A stretch of DNA of 33,106 nt. It comes from JAKFWF01 sp031429105 (GTDB lineage Bacteria > Pseudomonadota > Alphaproteobacteria > Rhizobiales > Hyphomicrobiaceae). Below the pieces are notes generated by a model, which saw only the letters and a program-made list of their open reading frames with translations, did not search any database and was not told the origin of the DNA. A program made the position numbers and the translations under genes. The stretch covers positions 1 to 33,106 of the forward strand of contig JANOYV010000073.1 of NCBI GenBank assembly GCA_031429105.1, in the 5' to 3' direction. Below, one piece after another: positions 15,247 through 23,125 of the stretch (positions are counted from its first letter, which is position 1; each line of letters opens with the position of its first letter).

Positions 15247-16065
15247 TCACTCAGCCTTTGTCCGGCGAAATTCCTCGCCGAGCGAGTGCCAGATGTGCGA
15301 ATAAAGCCGCCCGAATTCTGGCGTCTCGCGCAAGGACACAGCATCCCGAGGCCGCGAAAAAGGCACCTCGAAATCTTCCTTCAGACGACCGGGTCGGGCA
15401 GAAAGCAATATGATGCGGCTCGCGAGCGTGAGGGCTTCGCCCAGATCGTGCGTCACAAACAGCACGGTTTGACGTTCGCGCTCCCAGATTTCCAATAGCG
15501 TTTTGTGCATTTCAAGCTTTGTGTGCGTATCGAGCGCGCCGAACGGCTCATCCATTAGCAAAATTTCTGGCTCCATGATCAGCGTGCGCATGAGAGCAAC
15601 GCGCTGGCGCATGCCACCTGACAGCATGCGAGGGAAGCTCTTATTGAAACCTGCAAGCCCGGCAGTGTCGATTGCACGCTCGACTTTCGCTGCCCGATCC
15701 GCCTTCGGGACAGCCGCAATTTCCAACCCATACCCGATGTTGGCTTCGACCGTGCGCCAGGGGAACACCGTGTCGCGTTGGAACACATAGCCGACCCGTC
15801 GATTGACATCGCCGTGCGCGACTTCCGCGCCGTCGATGCTGATACTGCCCCCCGACTTGGGGATCAGACCCGCCACCATATTGAGGATCGTGCTCTTGCC
15901 GCAGCCTGACGGCCCGAGCAACGCCACAAACTCGCCCTGCCGCACATCGAACGACACGTTATCGACGGTCAACAGTTCACCGTTGTCGGTGCTGTAGCGC
16001 TTAACGAGATTCTTGATCGAAACGCGCGTCAACGCGCGCGTCTCGGTCAATGCTGATTGCGCCAT
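15247..16065 (-). CDS. NitT/TauT-type ABC transporter ATPase
   Basis: 272 residues, single nucleotide-binding domain of the SsuB/TauB group. Seen: L-G-P-S-G-C-G-K-S-T (Walker A), F-Q-R-D-T-V-F-P-W-R-T-V (Q-loop with the family's F-P-W), L-S-G-G-M-R-Q-R (signature), L-L-M-D-E-P-F-G-A-L-D (Walker B) and T-H-D-L-G-E-A-L (switch). The frame is open far upstream, but ATG at 16065 is chosen because it follows the binding-protein stop by 11 bases with an AAGG site. It energises the permease encoded immediately after it. Confidence 0.9.
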   Translation of the reverse strand: MAQSALTETRALTRVSIKNLVKRYSTDNGELLTVDNVSFDVRQGEFVALLGPSGCGKSTILNMVAGLIPKSGGSISIDGAEVAHGDVNRRVGYVFQRDTVFPWRTVEANIGYGLEIAAVPKADRAAKVERAIDTAGLAGFNKSFPRMLSGGMRQRVALMRTLIMEPEILLMDEPFGALDTHTKLEMHKTLLEIWERERQTVLFVTHDLGEALTLASRIILLSARPGRLKEDFEVPFSRPRDAVSLRETPEFGRLYSHIWHSLGEEFRRTKAE

Positions 16066-16076
16066 CGCACTTAGCC

Positions 16077-17123
16077 TTACTTGAACTTGGCTTGGGCGGC
16101 ATCCAGGAAGCTCATATCGACGATATCTTCGAACTTGGCCGGTGGAATGTCGGTTCCGTCTCGATACCAAACCTTTCCGCCGCGCTCGAAATCTGCTTTT
16201 TCGATACGACCCGTGTAGCCCCAGGTTTCACGATCAAAGGCCAATTCAACCTTGGTCGATTTTGGCTCGTAGCCGTCATAATATTTCTTGCCAACCAGCG
16301 CATAAGCGTCGTCGATTGGCGCCGTCTTCATCCATTGCATGGCCTGATACATGGCATTGACGAAGCTCTGGGTCTTGGCCTTCTCGTCCTTCGTGGTCTC
16401 TTCGAGTGCGTAGAGCACCAGTACTGGCACCGTACCGCCGAACACATCGGTGAATACACCCTTCTTCGAGGTGTCGTAGATGACCCGACCGAAGTTCTTA
16501 TCTTCTGCCTCGATCACCCAACTCGGCACGGCCATCATGGCGTCGAACTGTTTCGTCTCCATGCCGGGGAACAATGTCTTTGGGCCGCCGCCTGCAACCC
16601 AGTTGACCTTGTCACCAAGTTTTTTGGATTCGAAAACATAGGTTCCGTACATCCATGTACCAGCACCAATCGCGGTTGCAGCAACGATCGGCTTGGAGCC
16701 ATCCGGGCGCTTATAGGCCCCCAGTGCCTCGACCGTAGTAATGCCAGCATCGAACAAATCCTTGCGCACCACGATGTTCGAAATCGAAGCGATCATCTGG
16801 CTTGCCATGATGATTTTGCACTTCTTGCCGCGATTGCTGAGTTGCAGGGAGTGGCTTGCATCACCATGGGCAAATTGCGCTTGCCCCGCTGCCAGCGCCT
16901 GACGCCCGTGCGTGCCAGCATTGCCAATCAACAGTTTCAGATCGACGCCCTCTTTTTCGAAGAAGCCTTTCTCCAGCGCGATCTTGCCGAGTGAATAAAT
17001 CGCCGACGATGGGCCGAAAGCGAGCGTGGCGGGACTGCCTGCGGCAAAAGCCGGCCCCGGCAACACACTCGATCCAGCAACCGCTACCCCACCTAACATT
17101 GCATCGCGACGATTGATGATCAT
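16077..17123 (-). CDS. Periplasmic substrate-binding protein, NMT1/SsuA-like
   Basis: 348 residues. The N-terminus has N-R-R-D-A-M-L followed by a hydrophobic stretch and a cleavage site near A-F-A, which resembles a Tat signal. The mature part matches NMT1/SsuA-type binding proteins: Y-S-L-G-K-I-A-L-E-K-G-F-F-E-K-E-G-V-D-L at the start and a G-Q-A-Q-F-A-H-G-D-A segment that lines the cleft. The ATG at 17123 sits nine bases after a GGGGAGA site. It is followed by its ATPase and permease. The ligand is not predictable, but the upstream CoA-transferase suggests a carboxylic acid. Confidence 0.85.
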   Translation of the reverse strand: MIINRRDAMLGGVAVAGSSVLPGPAFAAGSPATLAFGPSSAIYSLGKIALEKGFFEKEGVDLKLLIGNAGTHGRQALAAGQAQFAHGDASHSLQLSNRGKKCKIIMASQMIASISNIVVRKDLFDAGITTVEALGAYKRPDGSKPIVAATAIGAGTWMYGTYVFESKKLGDKVNWVAGGGPKTLFPGMETKQFDAMMAVPSWVIEAEDKNFGRVIYDTSKKGVFTDVFGGTVPVLVLYALEETTKDEKAKTQSFVNAMYQAMQWMKTAPIDDAYALVGKKYYDGYEPKSTKVELAFDRETWGYTGRIEKADFERGGKVWYRDGTDIPPAKFEDIVDMSFLDAAQAKFK

Positions 17124-17278
17124 TACAGTCACTCTCCCCGTGTTTCCCTGGCAACAGGTCCCAACTGGAACCCTTGGCCGATTGTTCCGGCTCTAAAGTC
17201 AGCAGTACTGATCTTGCCGATTAGGTTCGCATAGCACCCCTTCGCAAACAAGATCTGAGCCTGCGAGACCTGTTGCGG

Positions 17279-18490
17279 TTATACATTCCCGCCTACGGTG
17301 CCGTCTCGACTCATTATGGCAATTTCGTTTGCAGTATACCCCAGATGGGCCAAGACTTGGCCCGTATGCTCGCCGATCAATGGCGGATCCAACCGCTTCT
17401 GCAGGCGGTGCCCATCGATTGAAAGCGGGAGCGCGGGTGTCATCGCGTGGCGCCCATCGGGCATTTGGATATCGAGCAAGCCGCCGGATGCCAACAAATG
17501 TGGATCGTCGAACAGATCACTCGGTGTATTGACCGGAGCAAACGGCAAACCATGCTTTTCAAGTTCGCTCGACAGTACTTTCACGTGCCAGCCTTTGAAA
17601 ATATCGGCGATCTCGGGGATCATCCAGCCTCGGTTGTCGACACGGCCTTGGCTGGTCGCCAGTCGCGGATCGCTGAGCCAGATCTCGCGGCCAAACGCAC
17701 GACAAAAACCTTGCCACTGTTCCTCACCGACGATCGACACGAAGATTTTCGTGCCGTCCTTCGTGTCGAATAAATCATACACCGGCCACGGCGCGTTTTT
17801 AACCGACCACGGTTGTGATTTTTCCCCCGTCACGCTTTCAAACATCATGGCCTGGCCCATCAGGAACACGTTGTTCTCGAACAGCGCGCTTTGGATGTAC
17901 GTGCCGCGGCCCGTTCGCTCGCGCTCGGCTAGTGCCGCCTGGATCGCAATCACGCCGAACATGCCACCCATGATGTCGTTGACCGAGGCACCCGCCCGCA
18001 TCGGCTTACCGGGCAACCCCGTCATGTAAGCGAGCCCACCCATCATCTGCACCACCTCGTCAAGCGCCAAGCGGTTCTCATAGGGACCGGGTAAATAACC
18101 CTTCAGCGAGCAATAAATCAGTCGCGGCATGTCGGCGCGCAATGTCTCGTAGTCGAGACCGAAGCGTGCGAGCAGTCCGGGCCGAAAATTCTCAATCAGG
18201 ATGTCGCTCGCCCCCACCAATCGACGCGCCACCTCTTGCCCGGCGGGCGTCGTCGTGTCCAGGGCGAGGGAGCGCTTGTTGCGGCTGTAGGTGCCAAAAA
18301 AACCTGACGCCACTCCCTTGAAGTGGCGCGTGCGGTCGCCTTTCAGCGGCTCGACCTTGATCACGTCGGCACCAAGGTCCGCGAGGATCATTCCGCACGA
18401 AGGACCCATCACCATCTGACTGAACTCGACGACGCGGACACCCGCCAGTGGCAAATCAGCGCCAATGTCGTCGTCCAATTCGGTAACCAT
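17279..18490 (-). CDS. Class III CoA-transferase (CaiB/BaiF family)
   Basis: 403 residues. Family III enzymes move CoA between carboxylic acids through an aspartyl-CoA intermediate. Motifs: L-A-G-V-R-V-V-E-F at the start, L-G-A-D-V-I-K-V-E-P, N-K-R-S-L-A-L-D, L-I-E-N-F-R-P-G, and the segment G-A-S-V-N-D-I-M-G-G with the expected catalytic Asp. The end, I-G-E-H-T-G-Q-V-L, is also typical. Three in-frame ATGs exist (18517, 18508, 18490). I chose 18490 because an AAGGA site lies ten bases upstream and the family begins shortly after. It is the first gene of the operon, 155 bases before the binding-protein gene. Donor and acceptor acids unknown. Confidence 0.88.
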   Translation of the reverse strand: MVTELDDDIGADLPLAGVRVVEFSQMVMGPSCGMILADLGADVIKVEPLKGDRTRHFKGVASGFFGTYSRNKRSLALDTTTPAGQEVARRLVGASDILIENFRPGLLARFGLDYETLRADMPRLIYCSLKGYLPGPYENRLALDEVVQMMGGLAYMTGLPGKPMRAGASVNDIMGGMFGVIAIQAALAERERTGRGTYIQSALFENNVFLMGQAMMFESVTGEKSQPWSVKNAPWPVYDLFDTKDGTKIFVSIVGEEQWQGFCRAFGREIWLSDPRLATSQGRVDNRGWMIPEIADIFKGWHVKVLSSELEKHGLPFAPVNTPSDLFDDPHLLASGGLLDIQMPDGRHAMTPALPLSIDGHRLQKRLDPPLIGEHTGQVLAHLGYTANEIAIMSRDGTVGGNV

Positions 18491-18528
18491 TACGCAGTGT
18501 TCCTTCATGGCGATCATCGCCGCAGCAA

Positions 18529-18555
18529 AAAGTAGATCACGGTCGGCACTGTCAA
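18529..18555 (-). promoter_or_regulatory. Promoter of the CoA-transferase / NitT-type importer operon
   Basis: A perfect TTGACA (18555-18550) and TACTTT (18534-18529) read on the minus strand with a 15-base spacer, slightly short. They lie about 40 bases before the chosen start codon. The rest of the 215-base divergent spacer up to the plus-strand gene at 18706 shows no other clear motif. Confidence 0.45.
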
Positions 18556-18705
18556 GTCGATGACAATTGGAACGACAAGCCTAGGCAATAACGCACAGGA
18601 GCGATACCGTTGCACAACACGGGCTAACAGCTGCCCAATATGCTCAAAGCGAGACATCAGGGCAGGATGAGGAGACGCTAGTTTCAACGAAACGAGGTCT
18701 ATCGA

Positions 18706-19041
18706 ATGGTGTTTCCCACGTGCGGTCAGTGGCACCGTCCCGATCTTTGCTCGATTCTGTTTGCTGTTGCTGTTTTTGGCGCATTCTCGAGCATCCTCAA
18801 TCCAAGTCGGGCGCACTCATGGTACCCGCACTATTGCTGCAACGACCAAGACTGCACCAAGGTTGATCGCATCGAGTACGTGCCAAGCGGCATGTATATG
18901 ATTGCGGGCGAGATGCGCATCTTCGTGCCCGACACGATGGAGAAACGCCCTTCACAAGATACCGATGCCCACATCTGCGTGATGCGCACCCAAAGCGGAC
19001 GATTCCGAGTTCGGTGCGTGTTCATGCCCGGCACTGCCTGA
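18706..19041 (+). CDS. Small exported Cys-containing protein of unknown function
   Basis: 111 residues. A hydrophobic N-terminal segment (about residues 14-30) is followed by A-H-S-W-Y-P-H-Y-C-C-N-D-Q-D-C, then a beta-rich domain with two more cysteines (H-I-C-V-M-R and R-C-V-F). The W-Y-P-x2-C-C-x3-D-C pattern is one I recognise from uncharacterised small exported proteins of alphaproteobacteria; no function is known to me. The five cysteines after the signal region suggest disulfides or metal binding in the periplasm. GAGG eight bases upstream supports the ATG at 18706. It stands 91 bases before the caspase-like gene on the same strand and may share its transcript. Confidence 0.7.
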   Translation: MVFPTCGQWHRPDLCSILFAVAVFGAFSSILNPSRAHSWYPHYCCNDQDCTKVDRIEYVPSGMYMIAGEMRIFVPDTMEKRPSQDTDAHICVMRTQSGRFRVRCVFMPGTA

Positions 19042-19059
19042 TCATGGAAGTCTCGATGA

Positions 19060-19065
19060 TATACT
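19060..19065 (+). promoter_or_regulatory. -10-like TATACT upstream of the caspase-like gene
   Basis: TATACT lies 68 bases before the GTG start of the caspase-like gene. No good -35 hexamer is found at the right distance, so this is only a weak candidate. Confidence 0.25.
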
Positions 19066-19132
19066 GTCACGCGCGCAAGCAATAGTGTTTACTGGCGACC
19101 TTTAGGTACGATCTCATTTTACAGGAGTTTTC

Positions 19133-20593
19133 GTGCGCGACCCAACGATACGACTTGATCTAGCGACCGGTGTCGTGCGCGCGGCTGCGGCGATCATCCT
19201 GACTTGGCTATCGCTGGTTACCCAAGCGAGGGATGCTCACGCGGCCCGCAAAGCATTCATTGTTGGCAACTCCAACTACACCCACGTGGTGCGGCTCACC
19301 AATCCGGTCAATGATGCAGGTGACCTTGCGGCCAAGCTCAAGGCCTTGGACTATGATGTCACGGTGGAACTTGACGCCAACCGCGCGCAATTCCTGCGTA
19401 GCTTCCAGAAGTTCGTCGGCTCGATCAGTGCCGACGACGTCGCACTGTTGTACTTCGCAGGCCACGGCCTGCAGATCGGTGGCGAAAACTTCCTGTTCCC
19501 AATCGATGCCCGCATCGAGAAGGAAGAGGACGCGCGCCAATTTCTCGTGCCACTCAATTCGCTGCTGGCTGATTTATCCCGCATCAGCCGCAACCGAATT
19601 TTGATCCTTGACGCTTGCAGTAATAATCCGTTCGCCGATGAGATCGCCAAGGCGCAGGCGACCAGATCGGCTGGTGCCGCGCGTGGCTTGGCACGCGTAT
19701 ATGCCGGTGTGGGCTCCTTCATTATCTATGCGACACAGCCCGGCAACGTCGCGCTTGACGGCACCGGTCGTAACAGCCCGTTCACCGACGCGCTGTTGCG
19801 CCATATCACAGCACCCAACGCCGACGTCCATGGCGTGATGCGCCGGGTGCGCGGCGACGTTCAAAGGGCGACCAGTGACCAACAGGTGCCGTGGGAGAAT
19901 TCGTCGTTGATCGACGAGGTGGCGTTTACCGGCGCCAGCACAACCATTGGGAGCGCGCCGTCATCGACACTGTCGCCATCGTCGACGCCGAGGAAGGCAC
20001 CAACACCTCCAGGAACGGCTGGCCCTCTGACTGCATCGCCACCGTCTGCCACTCCGCCAAGTCGGGTTTCTGCAATGGCTGAGACGTACAGCTACGTGAC
20101 CCGGCTCGACCCTAAAGGCGATAACTTCCTGGCCCTGCGATCAGGCACGGAACCAGACGCTGCCCGCATAGCGACCATGGGTCCAAACACCCTTTTGAAA
20201 GTGACCGAGAGCCGAGGGCCCTGGCGTCGGGTTGTTTTGCCTGATGGGGCCAGCGGCTGGGCGCACAGCAATTTCATCGCCTGTTGCCGAACCATCTCCG
20301 GCGGCATTGCTCGGCCATCGTCTGCGGGTGGCGCAACTAGTGCACCCTCAGTGCGGCTACCTGTTGCTCCCGTCACCAAGACAGCTGGCGAGACCTGTGA
20401 AAGCCTCTGGCTGCGCCGCAATACGATCTGGAAGCGCAACGGCTATTGTTTCTCCAGTACGCGCGCCAAGCAAGCACTCGGCAACACCGGTTGCTCCCGC
20501 GACCAGACCGCAGCGCGCGCGGCAATGTCTGCCACCGACAGCTCCGAGGTCGACGCGTTGCTCGCCCGCGAACAAGGCATGGGCTGCCAATAA
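19133..20593 (+). CDS. Exported caspase-like protease (peptidase C14) with SH3 and YARHG domains
   Basis: 486 residues. An N-terminal hydrophobic segment (about 17-36) ending in A-H-A is a likely signal peptide. Residues 38-268 form a caspase-like domain: K-A-F-I-V-G-N-S-N-Y, Y-F-A-G-H-G-L-Q with catalytic His111, and L-D-A-C-S-N-N-P-F with catalytic Cys162. The residue after the Cys is Ser rather than the frequent Arg. A Pro/Ser/Thr-rich linker (269-315) leads to a bacterial SH3 domain (318-385; N-F-L-A-L-R-S-G through W-A-H-S-N-F). Residues 421-485 match the YARHG domain (C-E-S-L-W-L-R-R-N-T-I-W through M-G-C). SH3 and YARHG domains suggest contact with the cell wall. The GTG start is fixed by AGGAG six bases upstream. 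Substrate unknown. Confidence 0.82.
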   Translation: MRDPTIRLDLATGVVRAAAAIILTWLSLVTQARDAHAARKAFIVGNSNYTHVVRLTNPVNDAGDLAAKLKALDYDVTVELDANRAQFLRSFQKFVGSISADDVALLYFAGHGLQIGGENFLFPIDARIEKEEDARQFLVPLNSLLADLSRISRNRILILDACSNNPFADEIAKAQATRSAGAARGLARVYAGVGSFIIYATQPGNVALDGTGRNSPFTDALLRHITAPNADVHGVMRRVRGDVQRATSDQQVPWENSSLIDEVAFTGASTTIGSAPSSTLSPSSTPRKAPTPPGTAGPLTASPPSATPPSRVSAMAETYSYVTRLDPKGDNFLALRSGTEPDAARIATMGPNTLLKVTESRGPWRRVVLPDGASGWAHSNFIACCRTISGGIARPSSAGGATSAPSVRLPVAPVTKTAGETCESLWLRRNTIWKRNGYCFSSTRAKQALGNTGCSRDQTAARAAMSATDSSEVDALLAREQGMGCQ

Positions 20594-20617
20594 GTCGAAT
20601 GAACGACCCAAACGCCA

Positions 20618-20644
20618 GGTTGCGGTAGGGTTGTTCCCGTAACC
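20618..20644 (+). terminator. Hairpin after the caspase-like gene
   Basis: GGTTGCGG (20618-20625) pairs with CCGTAACC (20637-20644) with one G-U pair in RNA. It begins 25 bases past the stop codon. No T-run follows, so termination is only possible, not shown. Confidence 0.3.
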
Positions 20645-20743
20645 GTTAGCGCCTTGAATGCGCAATCGCCATCAAAGTTCGGAACCCGCCCGCCGCGTAC
20701 GCGTTCTAATTCCAACGCGCACTTAACAGGAAAGGGTAACCCG

Positions 20744-21055
20744 ATGAAGCTCCTTGGCGTCGCGACCGCGACAATGTTGTTCGGTTTAGGATTTGGTGGC
20801 ACGACTGCCTCTGCACAGTCGTTCGGTGTCTACGTCGGACCGGGAGGTGGCACCGGAGTGTACTACAGTGGCAATGAACGATATCGCGACAGAGGCTACC
20901 GCAACGGCCCTCGCGTTTACGGATACACCCGCGAATACCGCGACGACCGCTACTATGGCGATTCCGATGATCGTCCATTGCGCCGTTCGACCGGTGGCTG
21001 CGGCACCTACTACTTCTGGGATGGTGATTCTTGTGTAGATGCGCGCAGACGATAA
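20744..21055 (+). CDS. Small exported Tyr/Arg/Gly-rich protein of unknown function
   Basis: 103 residues. Residues 1-24 are a clear signal peptide (M-K-L-L-G-V-A through A-S-A-Q). The mature part is rich in Tyr, Arg, Gly and Asp (repeated R-D-R-G-Y, Y-R-D-D-R-Y-Y), then ends in a compact motif G-G-C-G-T-Y-Y-F-W-D-G-D-S-C-V-D-A-R with two cysteines. Similar small periplasmic proteins with a Cys-x-T-Y-x-F-W ending are common in alphaproteobacteria and uncharacterised. The start at 20744 is supported by an AGGAAAGGG site and the signal peptide; the longer upstream frame has neither. I see no function. Confidence 0.7.
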   Translation: MKLLGVATATMLFGLGFGGTTASAQSFGVYVGPGGGTGVYYSGNERYRDRGYRNGPRVYGYTREYRDDRYYGDSDDRPLRRSTGGCGTYYFWDGDSCVDARRR

Positions 21056-21143
21056 GTTCGAACGGTACACTGCCGACACTTTTTGGCAATATCGTTTGCC
21101 AAGCTATGGATCCCTGAGACGACGCGGGAACACGGGCGGGAGA

Positions 21144-22217
21144 TTACATCCCCCGCTTCGGCACTTGCTGCATAAACGCGCCCACTTCCGTCGCCCAGAA
21201 CTTGGCCATTCCGGTGGTGCCGTGGCCGCGAGTGTCGGGACTGGTGGGTATGAGGAACAGGCGGGCGTTTTTGAGTCGCTTCAATTCTCGTTCGACCAAG
21301 CCGAACTCGGGCGGATTACGCTCGTCGTCGGCGGAGTTGATAACAAGCACCGGCGCTTCGATGGCGGTCAACATCGGTTGTGGATTATAGTCTCGCGAGG
21401 CATCCCATTGGTAGACGAAATTGTTGGCGTCCGCCGTGAAGGGCGCTGCTAAGCGGTCATCCACGATCTTGTCGGCAGCAGCCCGGTTCGGCGCCATCGC
21501 CTGATAGGCAATAGATCCGCCGTTCGTCGCGATGCCGTAGAACACGTTAGCGGCCCGCAGTCCCTTCGGTTGCGACACGTAGTTGCCATCATTGTAGTCC
21601 GGGTCTTTCCGCACGGCATCGATCAGCATCCGGCGCATCATCCAGTTGCGCGCTGACATCTCTGTCGGTTGCGAGGCCATCGGCACCAGGGCATCCATGA
21701 AGTCTGGGTACTTCACGCCCCACACCCACGTGTGCATGCCCCCCATAGAATTACCAAGCACAAGCCGCAGGTGTTTAATTCCGAGCCCTTGCGTCACCAG
21801 CCGGTAATGTGCCTGTACCATGTCGTCGTAATTGTACTTCGGGAACTTACCCTTGAGACCATCCGAAGGCTTCGATGATTTGCCGGCCCCCAGTGCGTCT
21901 GGGATGATGACGAAATACTTCGTCGCATCGAGCGCCTGACCGGTGCCAAAGATTTCACCAGCGAACGCCGGCGTCAACAGCCCCGTGCCGGAACCAGCGG
22001 TACCGTGCAGGATCAGGATGGGCTCGCCTGTCGGCTCGCCGATCGTTGTGTAGTGGAGCTTCAGCTCCGGCATCACTTCGCCGGTACTAAAGCGGAAGTC
22101 CTTCGCGATAAAATCGCCCACTTTCGGGGCCGGGTAGTCGGCGGCCATCGCCACAATCGCACACAGCGCAGACACTAGGTTCACAGCCGCAGCCAACGCG
22201 AGGTTGCGCAGTTTCAT
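21144..22217 (-). CDS. Exported alpha/beta hydrolase, homoserine O-acetyltransferase (MetX)-like
   Basis: 357 residues. Residues 1-26 form a signal peptide, which true MetX enzymes lack, so this paralogue acts in the periplasm. The fold and motifs follow the MetX/esterase group: L-H-Y-T-T-I-G near residues 54-60, L-I-L-H-G-T-A oxyanion region (68-74), G-N-S-M-G-G with nucleophile Ser157, N-S-A-D-D-E-R-N with the acid at Asp297 or Asp298, and R-G-H-G-T with His332. The triad is complete, so it is likely an active acyl hydrolase or transferase on an unknown substrate. ATG at 22217 has GGGGA five bases upstream. It is divergent from the division cluster across a 368-base spacer. Confidence 0.82.
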   Translation of the reverse strand: MKLRNLALAAAVNLVSALCAIVAMAADYPAPKVGDFIAKDFRFSTGEVMPELKLHYTTIGEPTGEPILILHGTAGSGTGLLTPAFAGEIFGTGQALDATKYFVIIPDALGAGKSSKPSDGLKGKFPKYNYDDMVQAHYRLVTQGLGIKHLRLVLGNSMGGMHTWVWGVKYPDFMDALVPMASQPTEMSARNWMMRRMLIDAVRKDPDYNDGNYVSQPKGLRAANVFYGIATNGGSIAYQAMAPNRAAADKIVDDRLAAPFTADANNFVYQWDASRDYNPQPMLTAIEAPVLVINSADDERNPPEFGLVERELKRLKNARLFLIPTSPDTRGHGTTGMAKFWATEVGAFMQQVPKRGM

Positions 22218-22349
22218 GATCGTCCCCATTTTCGATTTTTGCTCGGTTGCGGTTTGGCAAAGCTTAGCGCCGATACGGGCGTTGCGCACCGCGCTTTTTG
22301 TGCTCTCGAACGTCAGGCAATCAATATGCGCCGAAAGCGCATCAATTGC

Positions 22350-22358
22350 TGTGGATAA
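22350..22358 (-). promoter_or_regulatory. Perfect DnaA box
   Basis: TGTGGATAA on the plus strand is TTATCCACA on the minus strand, an exact match to the high-affinity DnaA box. It lies ten bases before the MraZ-box-like repeats. A single box could link division-cluster transcription to DnaA, or be chance; no second box of this quality is nearby, so it does not look like an origin. Confidence 0.45.
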
Positions 22359-22368
22359 TCAATATTTT

Positions 22369-22402
22369 CCATTTTATTCCATAGAAGCCCATGTTATCCC
22401 AT
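22369..22402 (-). promoter_or_regulatory. MraZ-box-like array: four direct repeats at 10-bp period
   Basis: Four CCAT cores occur at 22369, 22379, 22389 and 22399, exactly ten bases apart. On the minus strand they read ATGG followed by G, G, A, A. MraZ is known to bind TGGGN direct repeats separated by 5 bases, the same 10-bp period, in front of its own operon. The array lies 184 bases before the mraZ ATG. The orientation is opposite to mraZ. The AT-rich spacers may also hold the promoter, but I cannot assign -35 and -10 with confidence. Confidence 0.6.
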
Positions 22403-22406
22403 ATTT

Positions 22407-22424
22407 GCCCGATCCGCATCGGGC
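22407..22424. promoter_or_regulatory. Hairpin next to the MraZ-box array
   Basis: GCCCGAT (22407-22413) and ATCGGGC (22418-22424) form a perfect 7-bp stem with a 4-base CCGC loop. It begins five bases after the last repeat of the array. If transcribed, it would sit at the beginning of the long mraZ leader. The remainder of the leader, 22425-22585, shows no further clear feature. Confidence 0.45.
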
Positions 22425-22585
22425 TGTGATGCCGTGGCAGGGCGCGCGGACCAGGCGAGAGGGCCAGCGTCCGATGCGACCGCCACGGTTCGCGGACTCA
22501 GTCTTCGCAATGGGTCTCGTACGCGGCAGTTGCGGCCGGGCGTTGGTTTTGATGAGTTGGTGCAGCGTTAGGATTTTCAGGCGGG

Positions 22586-23125
22586 ATGGATCGCTTTGTC
22601 TCAACGTTCACGAACAAAATCGACGCGAAAGGCCGGGTCTCAATACCAGCCCCGTTCCGAGCGGTGCTCGAACGCGACGGCTATTCACAAGGCGTTGGCG
22701 GCGCTGGCACCGCAACCACACCCGGCACAACCGCCGGCATCTACTGCTACCCCTCGCTCGATGCTGCCGCCATCGATGGTGGCGGCGAAAGGCTTGCGCA
22801 GAAGATCGATGGACTTCTCCGTGGCCTCGCGGATTACTCGGACGAACGCGATGAGCTGTCTGTCGCGCTTTACGGCGACGTCCAGATCCTCAATATCGAC
22901 GGTGACGGCCGCATCGTCCTTCCTGAAGGCCTGCGTGCACACGCTGGCCTCTCCAACACAGTCACCTTCGTCGGCCTCGGCGACAAATTCCAAATGTGGG
23001 AGCCCCAGGCCTTCGACGCCCGCCGCAAGTCTGCGCGCGAAAAAGTCCAGGAACACAGAAAACTGTTTGGTCCAGGCACAAGGTCCGCTAACCCCTCCGA
23101 TGACGAACGCGGAGGAGCCAAATGA
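22586..23125 (+). CDS. mraZ: Transcriptional regulator of the division/cell wall cluster
   Basis: 179 residues, longer than the roughly 150 of enterobacterial MraZ. MraZ is a ring-forming AbrB-fold protein that binds repeats before its own operon. Both AbrB-like halves are present: D-A-K-G-R-V-S-I-P-A-P-F-R (13-25) and D-G-D-G-R-I-V-L-P-E-G-L-R (about 104-116). An extra Gly/Thr/Pro-rich loop (about residues 36-50, G-V-G-G-A-G-T-A-T-T-P-G-T-T-A) precedes I-Y-C-Y-P-S-L. The C-terminal tail is also extended and charged. AGGCGGG directly precedes the ATG. The stop overlaps the rsmH start (ATGA). First gene of the cluster. Confidence 0.93.
   Translation: MDRFVSTFTNKIDAKGRVSIPAPFRAVLERDGYSQGVGGAGTATTPGTTAGIYCYPSLDAAAIDGGGERLAQKIDGLLRGLADYSDERDELSVALYGDVQILNIDGDGRIVLPEGLRAHAGLSNTVTFVGLGDKFQMWEPQAFDARRKSAREKVQEHRKLFGPGTRSANPSDDERGGAK

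Noticed and set aside
22218..22585. RNase P RNA gene upstream of mraZ, as in some Rhizobiales
   Set aside because: The spacer is too short and lacks the conserved rnpB core sequences; it holds the DnaA box, the repeat array and one hairpin instead.
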